Shown: in pieces, positions 22,879 through 33,006 of the stretch
Numbering within the stretch: the stretch's first letter is position 1
Layout of the letters: every line of letters begins with the position of its first letter
DNA from: Halobacteriovorax sp.
GTDB lineage: Bacteria > Bdellovibrionota > Bacteriovoracia > Bacteriovoracales > Bacteriovoracaceae
Direction: 5' to 3'
Length of the DNA stretch: 33,006 nucleotides
NCBI GenBank assembly: GCA_020048985.1
Contig: JAIFLR010000066.1
Span: 1-33,006 of the forward strand
Made by a program: the position numbers and the translations under genes
Notes under the pieces: generated by a model
Database searches by the model: none
Seen by the model: the letters and a program-made list of their open reading frames with translations, nothing else
Told to the model about the DNA's origin: nothing

Positions 22879-25800
22879 ATGAAATTTGGCCAATACCCCT
22901 CTGATTTAATAAATGACGAACATGTTAACAGTGAAGTTCTGAGCATTGAGCGCCTTGAACTAGTTGCTATAGAACTCGCCCAGCGACTTAAAACTCATGC
23001 GAAACCGAGTAAAGGAATAAATCTTTTACCCCAGATGAAAAACTCATCTGAAAAACTGCTTGAAGCCTATCTTATACTGACTCAAGAAATGTCTAACCAA
23101 AACTTAACACCTGCTTCGGAGTGGTTTTTAGATAATTTTCACATCGTTGAAGATCAGCTAAGAAGCATTAAAAGAGACTTACCAAAAAACTTTTATGATG
23201 AGCTTCCAAAGATTTATGAGGGTGAGTTTGATGGGTATCCAAGAGTCTACGCAATTGCTAGCATTTTCGTCTTGAATACTGATGCCAGACTCGACCTTGA
23301 ATCAATTAAGAAATTTGTTCGTGCCTTTCAAAAAAAGACTCCGCTAACAATCGGTGAATTATGGGCAACCGCCATAACTTTTAGAATCTCACTTATTAAA
23401 CGACTGCAACCATTAGTTGAAGGAATCATTTCATCACAACGAAAAAGGGAAGAAGCAGATAATCTGGCAGATGAAATTTTAAAGATGGCGGCCAAGGCTG
23501 ATACCAAACCTGAAGAACTTATTCTTTATCTGGCAAAAAGCTTGGGAGTGAAAGAAAAATACAAACGCCCCCTTATTGTTCAACTCATACAAAGATTACG
23601 AGACCAAGACCCGAGTATTTCAGGGACTTTCGATTGGCTTGAGAAGACATTGCAAGAGTGTCAAACAAGCTCGAGTGAGTTAATCCAAAACGAGCATTAC
23701 CGTCAGGCCGCAACCCAGGTCACAATTGGCAACATCATCTCAAGCATGAGGCTGATTTCAAAAATTGACTGGCACGATTTCTTTGAAGACGTTAGCTTCA
23801 TCGATCCCATATTATCTCAGGATCCTCCAGGCATTTATGACCTCATGGATAGGGCAACAAGAGATTCCTACCGAAAGGTGATTGAGAGAATTTCCAAAAG
23901 GACTCTTTTTTCAGAAACGCAAGTCGGTCTAAGGGCCGTTGAGTTAGCAAAAAATTTCAAATCGGATGTGGTCGCTGACAAACGCAAAAATCACGTTGGT
24001 TACTACCTTGTAGATCAAGGTGTCCTTGAGCTTGAAAATTCTCTTCAGTATAAATCTCCTTATAAAGAAAAAATCGTCCGATTCATTGATGATGACCCCA
24101 CATTTATTTATTTTGGGACGCTCTTCATTCTCATGGTCTATTTTATTTCAACAATTTTAGTTTTATTTGATGCCCCCTACCAATCACCACTAAGAACATG
24201 GTCGATAATTTTTCTTGTTGTGATTCCTGTAAGTGATCTTTCATTAAGCATTCTTAACTTTGCTATCAGCCTTCTTAGAGTCCCAAAGAAGTTGCCACGA
24301 ATGGAGACAGAAAAAGGTATAGACCCAAAAGAAAGCACAATGGTTGTGGTGCCCTGCCTGCTCTTAAGTCACTCAATTATCCATGAACTAATTAGCAACC
24401 TAGAAGTTCAATATCTGGCCAATCAAGACCCAAATATCTATTTCGCCATTCTCGGAGACCTCGGTGATGCTTCTGCTGAAATAACCGATCGAGATCAGGA
24501 TTTGTTAACTCAAGCCTTTGAGGGCATTGAGGAATTAAATCGAAGGTATATTGGAGGTACAAGGCCGAAATTCTATCTTTTTCACCGTGCCCGACTCTAC
24601 AATCCTTCGGAAGGGAAATGGATCTGCTGGGAGAGAAAAAGAGGCAAAATAGTAGAGTTCAATCGGCTCTTGAGAGGCGATCAATCAACAACCTACGTAA
24701 ATCAGGATCTAGACCATGACTTTTTAAATAGTATCGTCAACGTCATTACTCTTGATGCAGATACGCAATTGCCCCTCCAGAACGCCCGGCGCTTAATCGG
24801 AACGATCTCTCATCCACTTAACGCCCCCGTATATTCAAAAAAAGAGAACCGTATAATTGCTGGATATGGAATACTTCAACCTCGCATAAGCGTATCCATC
24901 GTATCTGCATCGAAAACTCGTTTCTCTAGAATTTTTTCAGGTAATACGGGTATAGATCCCTACACAACAGCAGTTTCGGATGTGTATCAGGATTTATTCA
25001 ACGAAGGGAGCTTTACGGGAAAAGGACTTTATGTTGTCGATGCCTTTGAGCAGGTTATGGGAGATCGAGTTCCAGAAAACTGTGTCCTCAGTCACGATCT
25101 TTTGGAAGGAAGTTATGCACGAGTTGGGCTGACTACAGATATTGAACTTATTGACGACTATCCATCCAACTTTGAAATCTACGCCAAAAGGATGCACCGC
25201 TGGACCAGAGGTGACTGGCAAATTTCACTTTGGCTCCTGCCCTTCGTTCCCAACAACAAAAATAAATGGGTTAGAAATAATCTCCCATTGATTGCTCGTT
25301 GGAAAATATTTGATAATCTACGCCGAAGCCTTCTGAGTCCATCAATTCTTTTATGGTTGGTTTTAAGTTGGACTGTCCTCGTTGGAAATCCATTTGCCTG
25401 GACAATAACAGTTCTTGTTGTGATGGGCTTTCCTGTATACGCCCCTTCAATAGGTGATATCCTAAAAAAGCATGACTGCAGCTGGAGAGAACACCTAAAA
25501 ACGTGTTTGACAGCGGCGAAAAATCGAATAAGACAAGTAATTCTGATGTTAATCTTCATGCCATCAATGGCAGTTGATCAAGTTGACGCCATCACACGAT
25601 CCCTCTATAGAATGATCATATCCAAAAAGAAACTTTTGGAATGGGTTACTTTCTCGCAGACTCAAACACTTGGAACATCGGAATTTGGATGGAAAGAAAT
25701 ACTATCAAATGGGCCAATGTTATCCGCCTTGAGTGCCATCTTTATTCTCATATTTCGACCAGAGAGTTTGCCCGTTGCCTCCCCCTTCCTCCTGGCATGG

Positions 25801-28800
25801 TCCTTATTGCCGCTAGCTTCAAGATGGACCAAAGACAAGGCCAAAGCTCAAATTAGTCCACTCAATAAGGATGAGATTAAACTCTACCGCCGTTATGCCA
25901 GGCTAACCTGGCACTTCTTTGAAACCTTCGCCAGGGCCGAGAACAATTGGCTGGCCCCCGACAACTTTCAAGAAGACCCAAAACCGATCATTGCCCACCG
26001 GACTTCTCCCACAAATATTGGTCTGCATTTGCTGGCAATCCTCTCCGCCTATGACCTAGGCCATATTGGTTTTAGAGAAATGGTTGCACTCCTTGAGGAA
26101 ACACTCGCAACAGTTAAGAAGCTTGAACGAATGAACGGGCACTTTTTTAACTGGTATAACACTATAACTTTAACTCCCCTGCACCCTCGATATATTTCTT
26201 CCGTCGATAGTGGAAACCTTGCTGGACACCTGATGGTAGTCAAACAAGCTTGTTTGAAACTGAGTGAGGGGCCCTATATCAATCCTCATACTCAAGCAGG
26301 TATGCGTGATGGCTTAGATATTTTAACAACTGCAATACAGAAAAATCGTCTACAAGGGGTGACTCCCATTGAAGATGAGGTGCTAAGTAAAACACTCAAA
26401 CTTATAGCGACTGTTAACTTAAATCTTGAGAAATGTGACTGTAGAAAAATAACTGGGGATCTTCAGGCAGCAAAAGAGTTACTCGTAACTCTCTCCCTAC
26501 CAACCAATTCCGAAGTTATGAGTTGGATGAACAGTGTCTTATTTCAGGCATCTTCATTTCAGCATGATGAGCTAGAAAACCACACTGATCTGCCAGGGAG
26601 ACTAAATTCAATCGCCACACAATGCCAGGAAATCTATCTTGCGATGGATTTTCGCTTTCTGTTCGATGAAGAACGAAAGATATTTGCCATTGGTTATAAT
26701 GTAACAGATGGACGCAGAGATGATTCCTATTACGACCTTCTCGCATCAGAATCAAGATTAACAAGTTTTTTTGCCATTGCAAAAGGTGATGTCCCTGATG
26801 AACATTGGTTTCGACTAGGAAGACAACTCACTAACGTCGTAAATAGTCGGGCACTCATTTCTTGGAGTGCAACGATGTTTGAATACTTGATGCCCCTTTT
26901 AGTCATGAGACGGTATGAATCAACACTCCTAGATCAAACCTATGAATCAGTTGTACAGAGGCAGATTGAATATGGAAAACAGCGTAACATCCCTTGGGGC
27001 ATATCCGAGGCAGGCTATAATGCCAGGGATTTAAATTTCAATTACCAATATGGTCCTTTTGGAATTCCAGGACTAGGGCTTAAGCGTGGACTCAGAGATG
27101 AGCTCGTTATTTCACCCTATTCAACTATGTTGGCGGCGATGATATCACCCCAGGAGTCACTCGAGAACCTTGTCACCTTAGAGAAAATGGACGTCTTAGG
27201 AAGTTATGGGTTTTATGAATCTATCGATTATACAACTGAGCGACTACCCAAAGATAAAAAATCCATCATCCTCAAATCATACATGGCCCACCATCAGGGA
27301 ATGAGTTTAATTTCCATTAATAATCTTTTAAATAAATCAATTATGCAGCGTAGGTTTCACGAGGAGCCTAGGGTTAAAGCAGTACAACTTCTGCTTCAGG
27401 AGCGCATCCCTGCAGTGGCCCAAATAAGTAAGCCAAGAGCAGAAGAAACCCATATTGAGAGTTTTGCAAAATTCAGCGAAAGCTTCATCACTAGAATTTA
27501 CACTGACCCATCACTGTCGACGCCTAGAACTCAAATCCTCTCGAATGGAAATTATTCAGTCATGATGTCAACGTCCGGCTCTGGCTTCTCTAAATGTGAG
27601 GAGCGCCTTGTATCCCGCTGGAAAGAAGATCCAACCCAGGATAACTGGGGTCAATATATTTACATTCAAAACGTAGACACACAAAAAACCTGGTCAGCAG
27701 GCTATCAGCCGATGGTTGGAAAAATCACAAAATATGAAACCCATTTCTCCGAGAACAAAATAGAAATCCTCCGTGAAGACAGCAACATTTCAACTCACAC
27801 AGAAGTCATTGTTTCGACTGAAGATAACGTAGAAATGAGAAGATTAAGTCTTACAAATAATACTGACAAGACCATAGAATTAGAAATTACGAGCTACATG
27901 GAAGTGGTCTTAAGTAGAGCGAACGACGATAGTGCTCATCCTTCATTTAGCAACCTATTTGTTCAAACTGAGTACCTACCTGAAACACAATCCCTCCTTG
28001 CACACAGACGATTGAGGTCAAAACATGAAACTGAAGTTTGGGGTCTTCATCTTCTAACATTAGAGGGCGAAGGAGTTGGATCAATCCAGTATGAGACAGA
28101 TCGAAGCAAATTCATAGGTCGAGGAAGAAATGTTAGTAATCCTTTGGTCATGACAAATGAGATAGATCTTTCAGGCACAGTCGGGGCAGTACTTGATCCT
28201 ATATTTTCTTTAAGGCAGCGGATTAAAATCCAACCACAACAGACTTCAAGGTTAACATTTGCAACGGGGCTTGTTTATTCAAGAACAGAAGCATTGAGGG
28301 TTATTGAGAAATATCACGACCCCCATATCTTTCTAAGGCAGTTAAATCTTGGGTGGGTTAAAAATCAAATCGAACTTCGTCATTTAAATATCACCATGGA
28401 AAGCGCCCACCTCTATCAACGGCTTGCTGGTAGAATTCTTTATCTTGCCCCATATCTCAGAGCGCAGTCTGAAATTTTAATGTTGAATAAAAAAAATCAA
28501 TCCGCACTTTGGGCCTATGGAATCAGTGGAGACCTGCCCATCCTTCTCACAAGAATTCAAGATGAGAAGGATATGGAAATGATCAGGCAACTCTTGCGAG
28601 GGCATGAATATTTGAGATTAAAGGGTCTAAAAATTGATCTCGTTATTTTAAATGAGCATCCAACTAGTTACATGCAACACCTGCAGGAAGAACTGATGAG
28701 ACAGATTCTCATCAGTGGATTTCACTCACTCCTGGATAAGCCAGGGGGAATATTCATCAGAAAATCGGACCTGATTCCAGCTGAGGATCTGATTCTCATA

Positions 28801-31347
28801 AAATCTGTTGCTCGTGTCAGCTTATACGCCAATAAGGGCACACTATCTGATCAGCTGAGAAGAAGACCTCATGATCAGGAACTACCGGCACGATTTCGTC
28901 CTGTTGCACAAAAAAGAGATTTCGCACGGACACATTATCCACGAGTGGATTTAAAGTTTTTTAATAGTATTGGTGGTTTTACTCAAGAAGGCGATGAATA
29001 CGTAATAACGCTAAAACCTGACCAATGGACACCTGCTCCTTGGATAAATGTGATTGCCAATAAAAAAGATTTTGGATTCATTGTTTCCGAATCTGGCCTA
29101 GGTTATACCTGGTCAGTTAACAGCCGTGAGAATCGTCTTTCTTCGTGGTCAAATGATCCAGTTTCGGACCCTACATCAGAGGCCATCTATGTGCGTGATG
29201 AAGAGAGCGGAGCTTTCTGGACTCCAACAGCACTACCAATGAGAGACTCAGGGGAATACCTCGTCAAACATGGACATGGGTATTCTGAGTTTCATCATGA
29301 AGCTTATGGTATCTCAAACAAAATGACAGTTTTCACACCGACTGAGGATTCAGTTAAAATCATTTCGCTCAAGATCAAAAACAATAGTCAAAGACCTAGA
29401 AAACTATCCATAACAAGTTATGTAGATTGGGTACTCGGTTTCTCAAGGGCACAGTCTCCACAAACATTAATAACCAAATGGGATTTAGAATCTCAATCCA
29501 TTTTGGCCTCCAACACTTACAATAATGAGTTTTCCGAACGAGTCGCCTTTATTAGCAATAGTGGAGATAACGTTACCTTCACAGCTGACAGGAAAGAATT
29601 CATAGGCCGCAATGGCTCACTGGTCAAACCCGCTGCACTTTCAAGAAAACATTTGAGCTCAAAAACCGGTGGCGGTTTTGATTTATGTGGTGCTGTTCAA
29701 TCCAGCGTGAACCTAAAGGATGGGGAAGAAAAAGAAATCATCATTCTTTTGGGACAAGGGTCCAATGCGGAAGAGGCAAAACATTTATCAACATTTTATA
29801 AAGATTCAAAAAATGTAGAAAATGCATTGATCGCCGTAAAGGAGTATTGGAAGGAAACTTTCAACACTATAAGAATTAAGACTCCAGATGCCTCTATGGA
29901 TATGATCGTCAACAAATGGCTTCCCTACCAAACCCTGGCCTGCAGGATCTGGGCCCGCTCAGCTTTTTATCAATCAGGTGGTGCTTTTGGCTTCAGGGAT
30001 CAGCTTCAAGACGTCATGGCAATGGTTTACTCCCACCCCGAAATTACGAGGGAGCAAATCAAGCTTGCAGCTTCAAGACAGTTCAAAGAAGGCGATGTTC
30101 AGCATTGGTGGCATCCCCCAACGGGTCGAGGCGTGCGTACAAGATTTTCAGACGATTTACTCTGGCTCCCCTTCGTCGTGAATTACTACGTTGAAGTAAC
30201 TGGAGATACCTCAATTCTAGACGAAGTTGTACCCTTAATAGAAACCCCTCAGTTAACAGAAGGTCATGACGAAACTTATACCCAACCAGAAACCTCTAAG
30301 GAGACTGCAACGGTATTTGAACACTGCTGTCGAGCGCTGGATAGAAGTCTGAAAGTAGGAAACAACGGCCTTCCACTCATGGGATCGGGTGACTGGAATG
30401 ATGGAATGAACCGAGTCGGGAATTTAGGTTTGGGCGAAAGTGTTTGGCTCGGATGGTTTCTGCTCAAAACACTTAGAGGATTTGTCCCTTTGTGCGATAT
30501 CAAAAATGACATTGAACACTCAGAAAAATATATCGTACATATCGTGAAATTAAAAAACGCCATTGAAAGCAACGCCTGGGATGGACAGTGGTATCTTCGT
30601 GCCTATTTTGATAACGGTGACAAAATGGGATCACACTTAAGCGAAGAATGCAAAATCGATGCTATTGCTCAGTCTTGGTCTATTCTCTCTGGAGAAGGAA
30701 ATCCGGGCAGAGGAAGAATGGCCCTTGAAGCCGTGAATAAATATCTTATCAATCGTGAAGACAAAATCATTAAACTTTTCACACCACCATTTGATAAGAG
30801 TCCAGCGGATCCCGGCTATATCAAAGGATATGTCCCAGGAGTTAGAGAAAACGGAGGGCAGTATACACATGCTGCAATCTGGACAATGATGGCCTATGCG
30901 GCCATCAAAGATGGAGAGACAGCTCATGAACTATTCTCTTTAATTAATCCAATCAATCGTTCTACCTCTTTGACAGGTGTTCAAAAGTATAAAGTTGAGC
31001 CCTACGTAATATCAGCAGACATCTATGGCGTGAACCCACATGTGGGCAGAGGTGGTTGGAGCTGGTACACAGGATCAGCGAGTTGGATGTATCGAAGTGC
31101 TATCGAATCAATTCTAGGCTTTAAGCTGCGAAACAATATATTAATGATTGAACCATGTATCCCTAAAGGATGGGATCAATTTGAAATTAGCTATATCAAA
31201 GGAAAATCAAAATATAATATCAGGGTCTTAAATAATCAAAACCTTAGTTCTGTAGAATTAGATGGGGTTCTCATCGAAAGCAAGGAGATCCCAATTAAAG
31301 ATGATGGGAAAGAACATCAAGTGACAGTTAAACTTCAGTTAACTTGA
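22879..31347 (+). CDS. Cyclic beta-1,2-glucan synthase (NdvB/ChvB/Cgs family)
   Basis: This inner-membrane enzyme polymerises UDP-glucose into beta-1,2-glucan, cyclises it and trims chain length. At 2822 residues it matches ChvB and Cgs. The order is: an N-terminal region (to about 400, including YPRVYAIASIFV); membrane segments (about 409-432 and 440-466); the GT84 transferase with DADTQLP near 625 and RMHRWTRGDW near 773; more membrane segments (about 821-855, 886-900 and 944-980); the glycoamylase-like cyclisation domain with WGISEAGYNARD near 1373 and YGPFGIPGLGLKRG; two GH94 N-terminal-type sandwich regions; and the GH94 phosphorylase with GSGDWNDGMNRVG near 2503. All expected catalytic motifs are present and the frame is unbroken. 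No NdvA-type ABC exporter is in the window. The ATG has a modest TAGG site. The stop overlaps the convergent recQ stop by nine bases. Confidence 0.95.
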   Translation: MKFGQYPSDLINDEHVNSEVLSIERLELVAIELAQRLKTHAKPSKGINLLPQMKNSSEKLLEAYLILTQEMSNQNLTPASEWFLDNFHIVEDQLRSIKRDLPKNFYDELPKIYEGEFDGYPRVYAIASIFVLNTDARLDLESIKKFVRAFQKKTPLTIGELWATAITFRISLIKRLQPLVEGIISSQRKREEADNLADEILKMAAKADTKPEELILYLAKSLGVKEKYKRPLIVQLIQRLRDQDPSISGTFDWLEKTLQECQTSSSELIQNEHYRQAATQVTIGNIISSMRLISKIDWHDFFEDVSFIDPILSQDPPGIYDLMDRATRDSYRKVIERISKRTLFSETQVGLRAVELAKNFKSDVVADKRKNHVGYYLVDQGVLELENSLQYKSPYKEKIVRFIDDDPTFIYFGTLFILMVYFISTILVLFDAPYQSPLRTWSIIFLVVIPVSDLSLSILNFAISLLRVPKKLPRMETEKGIDPKESTMVVVPCLLLSHSIIHELISNLEVQYLANQDPNIYFAILGDLGDASAEITDRDQDLLTQAFEGIEELNRRYIGGTRPKFYLFHRARLYNPSEGKWICWERKRGKIVEFNRLLRGDQSTTYVNQDLDHDFLNSIVNVITLDADTQLPLQNARRLIGTISHPLNAPVYSKKENRIIAGYGILQPRISVSIVSASKTRFSRIFSGNTGIDPYTTAVSDVYQDLFNEGSFTGKGLYVVDAFEQVMGDRVPENCVLSHDLLEGSYARVGLTTDIELIDDYPSNFEIYAKRMHRWTRGDWQISLWLLPFVPNNKNKWVRNNLPLIARWKIFDNLRRSLLSPSILLWLVLSWTVLVGNPFAWTITVLVVMGFPVYAPSIGDILKKHDCSWREHLKTCLTAAKNRIRQVILMLIFMPSMAVDQVDAITRSLYRMIISKKKLLEWVTFSQTQTLGTSEFGWKEILSNGPMLSALSAIFILIFRPESLPVASPFLLAWSLLPLASRWTKDKAKAQISPLNKDEIKLYRRYARLTWHFFETFARAENNWLAPDNFQEDPKPIIAHRTSPTNIGLHLLAILSAYDLGHIGFREMVALLEETLATVKKLERMNGHFFNWYNTITLTPLHPRYISSVDSGNLAGHLMVVKQACLKLSEGPYINPHTQAGMRDGLDILTTAIQKNRLQGVTPIEDEVLSKTLKLIATVNLNLEKCDCRKITGDLQAAKELLVTLSLPTNSEVMSWMNSVLFQASSFQHDELENHTDLPGRLNSIATQCQEIYLAMDFRFLFDEERKIFAIGYNVTDGRRDDSYYDLLASESRLTSFFAIAKGDVPDEHWFRLGRQLTNVVNSRALISWSATMFEYLMPLLVMRRYESTLLDQTYESVVQRQIEYGKQRNIPWGISEAGYNARDLNFNYQYGPFGIPGLGLKRGLRDELVISPYSTMLAAMISPQESLENLVTLEKMDVLGSYGFYESIDYTTERLPKDKKSIILKSYMAHHQGMSLISINNLLNKSIMQRRFHEEPRVKAVQLLLQERIPAVAQISKPRAEETHIESFAKFSESFITRIYTDPSLSTPRTQILSNGNYSVMMSTSGSGFSKCEERLVSRWKEDPTQDNWGQYIYIQNVDTQKTWSAGYQPMVGKITKYETHFSENKIEILREDSNISTHTEVIVSTEDNVEMRRLSLTNNTDKTIELEITSYMEVVLSRANDDSAHPSFSNLFVQTEYLPETQSLLAHRRLRSKHETEVWGLHLLTLEGEGVGSIQYETDRSKFIGRGRNVSNPLVMTNEIDLSGTVGAVLDPIFSLRQRIKIQPQQTSRLTFATGLVYSRTEALRVIEKYHDPHIFLRQLNLGWVKNQIELRHLNITMESAHLYQRLAGRILYLAPYLRAQSEILMLNKKNQSALWAYGISGDLPILLTRIQDEKDMEMIRQLLRGHEYLRLKGLKIDLVILNEHPTSYMQHLQEELMRQILISGFHSLLDKPGGIFIRKSDLIPAEDLILIKSVARVSLYANKGTLSDQLRRRPHDQELPARFRPVAQKRDFARTHYPRVDLKFFNSIGGFTQEGDEYVITLKPDQWTPAPWINVIANKKDFGFIVSESGLGYTWSVNSRENRLSSWSNDPVSDPTSEAIYVRDEESGAFWTPTALPMRDSGEYLVKHGHGYSEFHHEAYGISNKMTVFTPTEDSVKIISLKIKNNSQRPRKLSITSYVDWVLGFSRAQSPQTLITKWDLESQSILASNTYNNEFSERVAFISNSGDNVTFTADRKEFIGRNGSLVKPAALSRKHLSSKTGGGFDLCGAVQSSVNLKDGEEKEIIILLGQGSNAEEAKHLSTFYKDSKNVENALIAVKEYWKETFNTIRIKTPDASMDMIVNKWLPYQTLACRIWARSAFYQSGGAFGFRDQLQDVMAMVYSHPEITREQIKLAASRQFKEGDVQHWWHPPTGRGVRTRFSDDLLWLPFVVNYYVEVTGDTSILDEVVPLIETPQLTEGHDETYTQPETSKETATVFEHCCRALDRSLKVGNNGLPLMGSGDWNDGMNRVGNLGLGESVWLGWFLLKTLRGFVPLCDIKNDIEHSEKYIVHIVKLKNAIESNAWDGQWYLRAYFDNGDKMGSHLSEECKIDAIAQSWSILSGEGNPGRGRMALEAVNKYLINREDKIIKLFTPPFDKSPADPGYIKGYVPGVRENGGQYTHAAIWTMMAYAAIKDGETAHELFSLINPINRSTSLTGVQKYKVEPYVISADIYGVNPHVGRGGWSWYTGSASWMYRSAIESILGFKLRNNILMIEPCIPKGWDQFEISYIKGKSKYNIRVLNNQNLSSVELDGVLIESKEIPIKDDGKEHQVTVKLQLT

Positions 31348-33006
31348 AAAGTTATTAATCAGGCCAAGGAAGGCTTTGCCGTAATTATCAAGTTTATTTT
31401 GACCAACACCGTGAACCATTAAAAACTCTTCATCGTTTCGAGGAAGAAGTGAGCACATATCATGCAGAGATTTATCATTGAAAACGATATAGGAAGGGAG
31501 ATTCTTTTCTTTGGCCAACTTATTACGAAGGCCCTTGAGAGCATTAAAAAGAGTATCCTGACCGTGACTAGACTCCCTGGACTTGGATGTTTTCTTTTTT
31601 GCTTTCTCGGAGAGAACGGAAAACTCCTGCTTCCGTAATTGAAGCTTAGCTTTTCCAGTCAATATTTCCAGGGATTTCTGATTAAGACCTAAACTGCGGT
31701 ACTCCCAGTTTTTGATAAAAATAAAATTTAGATTAATTAATTGCCTTAAAACACTATTCCAGTGCTCCTTCGGCTTTGCTTTACCAATCCCATAGACTGA
31801 TAAAGCATCATGTTTTTTCTCGGTAATTTTAGTGCTCTTGCTGCCGCGAATGACTTCAATAATATGCCCGGCACCAAATACCTGTTGAGTACGGTAGATA
31901 GTTGACATAATTTTCTGTGCATCCTCAGTCGCATCCCAAAGAACTGGCGGCTCCATACAAGAATCACAGTTCCCACAAGCTTCTTGATTTTCTTGACCAA
32001 AATAACGAAGGAGATAATTCCTCCGGCAAGATCCCGTCTCGCAAAGGGCAAGCATTGAGTCCAATTTATGACGAGCAACTTTTTTATAACTTTCATGGGC
32101 ATCTGTTGTCTCAAGCATTTGAGACAACTTCACCACGTCCTGGAGACCATAAATCATCCACGCATTTGATGGTTTCCCGTCTCGTCCCGCTCTTCCTGTT
32201 TCTTGATAATAGCTCTCGATACTTTTTGGTAAGTCCAGGTGTGCGACAAATCGAACATCCGGTCTATCTATCCCCATTCCAAACGCAATGGTAGCAACCA
32301 CAATAATTCTTTCTTCTGTATTAAAAAGACCCTGATTTTTTGCCCTTTCCTGTTGAGTGAGACCTGCATGATAAGGCACTGCAGGATAACCAAGCTTTCT
32401 TAAAGCAGCAGCAACTCGTTCAACTTTGTCGCGGGAGAGACAATAAACAATTCCTGTATCAAGAGCATGGTGGCCTTTGATAAACTCATTGAGTTGTTTC
32501 ATCTCATCACTACGTTCCAAGATCATATATTTAATATTGGGGCGATCAAAAGATGAGACAAAGACTTCTGGGGAATTAAGTGAGAGCTGCTCAGAAATGT
32601 CGACTCTGGTTTTTGCGTCGGCAGTTGCTGTTAAGGCAATGACAGGAACACTGGGGAATTTTAATTTGAGTTCACCAAGTCGAGTATAATCTTTTCTGAA
32701 TTCATGGCCCCACTGTGAGACACAGTGAGCTTCATCAATGGCAATGAGAGATATTTTGACTTGATCAAAAAATTCCGACAAATGAGGAGAAAGGATTCCT
32801 TCCGGAGAAACGTAGACAAGCTTTATCTTCCCTTGAAGTATTTTCCCTTTTGTTTTCTGGGCTTCGCTATAACTTAATGATGAATTTAAAAAAACGGCTT
32901 CAACGCCGTATTCTTTAAGGTTCATCACCTGATCTTGCATGAGGGAAATGAGTGGCGAAATAACTAAAGTGACGCCGTCTAAATATAAGGCCGGAATTTG
33001 ATAACA
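31339..33006 (-). CDS. recQ: ATP-dependent DNA helicase RecQ, N-terminus beyond window
   Basis: RecQ unwinds DNA 3'-5' in recombination and repair. The frame is open to the window edge: the last 22 codons before 33006 read CYQIPALYLDGVTLVISPLI, which follows Walker A (GKSxCYQ), so the first roughly 50 residues are off the end. Visible are the DEAH box in AIDEAHCVSQWGHEFR, motifs V-VI in TIAFGMGIDRPDVRF and QETGRAGRDG, the zinc cysteines (CETGSCRR, CGNCDSC), an RQC winged-helix region, and a C-terminal HRDC domain (LFNALKGLRNKLA, LLPRNDEEFLMVHGVG). The ATG at 32940 is internal, not the start. The 3' end overlaps the glucan synthase stop. Confidence 0.95.
   Translation of the reverse strand, partial: CYQIPALYLDGVTLVISPLISLMQDQVMNLKEYGVEAVFLNSSLSYSEAQKTKGKILQGKIKLVYVSPEGILSPHLSEFFDQVKISLIAIDEAHCVSQWGHEFRKDYTRLGELKLKFPSVPVIALTATADAKTRVDISEQLSLNSPEVFVSSFDRPNIKYMILERSDEMKQLNEFIKGHHALDTGIVYCLSRDKVERVAAALRKLGYPAVPYHAGLTQQERAKNQGLFNTEERIIVVATIAFGMGIDRPDVRFVAHLDLPKSIESYYQETGRAGRDGKPSNAWMIYGLQDVVKLSQMLETTDAHESYKKVARHKLDSMLALCETGSCRRNYLLRYFGQENQEACGNCDSCMEPPVLWDATEDAQKIMSTIYRTQQVFGAGHIIEVIRGSKSTKITEKKHDALSVYGIGKAKPKEHWNSVLRQLINLNFIFIKNWEYRSLGLNQKSLEILTGKAKLQLRKQEFSVLSEKAKKKTSKSRESSHGQDTLFNALKGLRNKLAKEKNLPSYIVFNDKSLHDMCSLLPRNDEEFLMVHGVGQNKLDNYGKAFLGLINNFSS

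Noticed and set aside
31339-31347. Overlap of the glucan synthase and recQ stops as a sign of frame error
   Set aside because: Both C-termini look natural and short convergent overlaps are common; the same is seen at 4127-4130.

Overview
The window looks like chromosome of a Gram-negative, respiring bacterium with dense, moderately AT-rich genes. Many products carry signal peptides, and there are an outer-membrane barrel, a lipoprotein, a multi-heme cytochrome and a complete TCA-type operon. The style of the hypothetical proteins fits Bdellovibrionota, perhaps the Bacteriovorax side. That placement is an inference from style and gene content; there is no rRNA or other marker here. I see no tRNA, rRNA, CRISPR array, transposase or phage gene. 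Bases 1-147 hold no gene I can support, and no other gap exceeds about 210 bases.

Layout. (1) 148-9452, central carbon: acnA (minus strand) with its own promoter and terminator, two small membrane or secreted proteins on the plus strand, then the minus-strand operon sucA-sucB-lpdA for 2-oxoglutarate dehydrogenase. sucA is split by an internal deletion with frame change. (2) 9618-13440: a secreted protein of unknown role, a PF02230-type esterase coupled to a secreted unknown, and a divergent pair of acidic, partly disordered proteins, one of which looks like a receiver domain that has lost its phosphorylation site. (3) 13645-15260: a RoxA-like di-heme cytochrome gene broken by a frameshift. 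(4) 15268-18774: a compact cassette made of a GNAT plus C39-peptidase fusion on one strand and, on the other, an RLAN/RimK-type ATP-grasp ligase coupled by ATGA overlap to an aspartoacylase-like amidohydrolase. A perfect 17-bp palindrome lies in the 40-bp gap between the two divergent starts. This is the most interesting part of the window. (5) 18944-20824: a short Ala/Pro/Glu-repeat lipoprotein with a strong terminator, then an outer-membrane barrel protein whose last strand appears to be out of frame through loss of one 5-bp tandem repeat. (6) 20816-33006: a two-gene operon (DUF2330-like protein and serine beta-lactamase-fold hydrolase), a 2822-residue cyclic beta-1,2-glucan synthase, and the 5'-truncated end of recQ.

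How the genes work together. AcnA and the OGDH complex are consecutive TCA enzymes. The GNAT/C39, ATP-grasp and aspartoacylase trio has the parts for making, trimming and hydrolysing an N-acylated amino acid or small peptide. The glucan synthase would build periplasmic or exported cyclic glucan. Three separate genes (sucA, the cytochrome and the barrel protein) each look intact apart from one frame disruption. That is a high density for 33 kb and raises the question of sequence error versus true decay.
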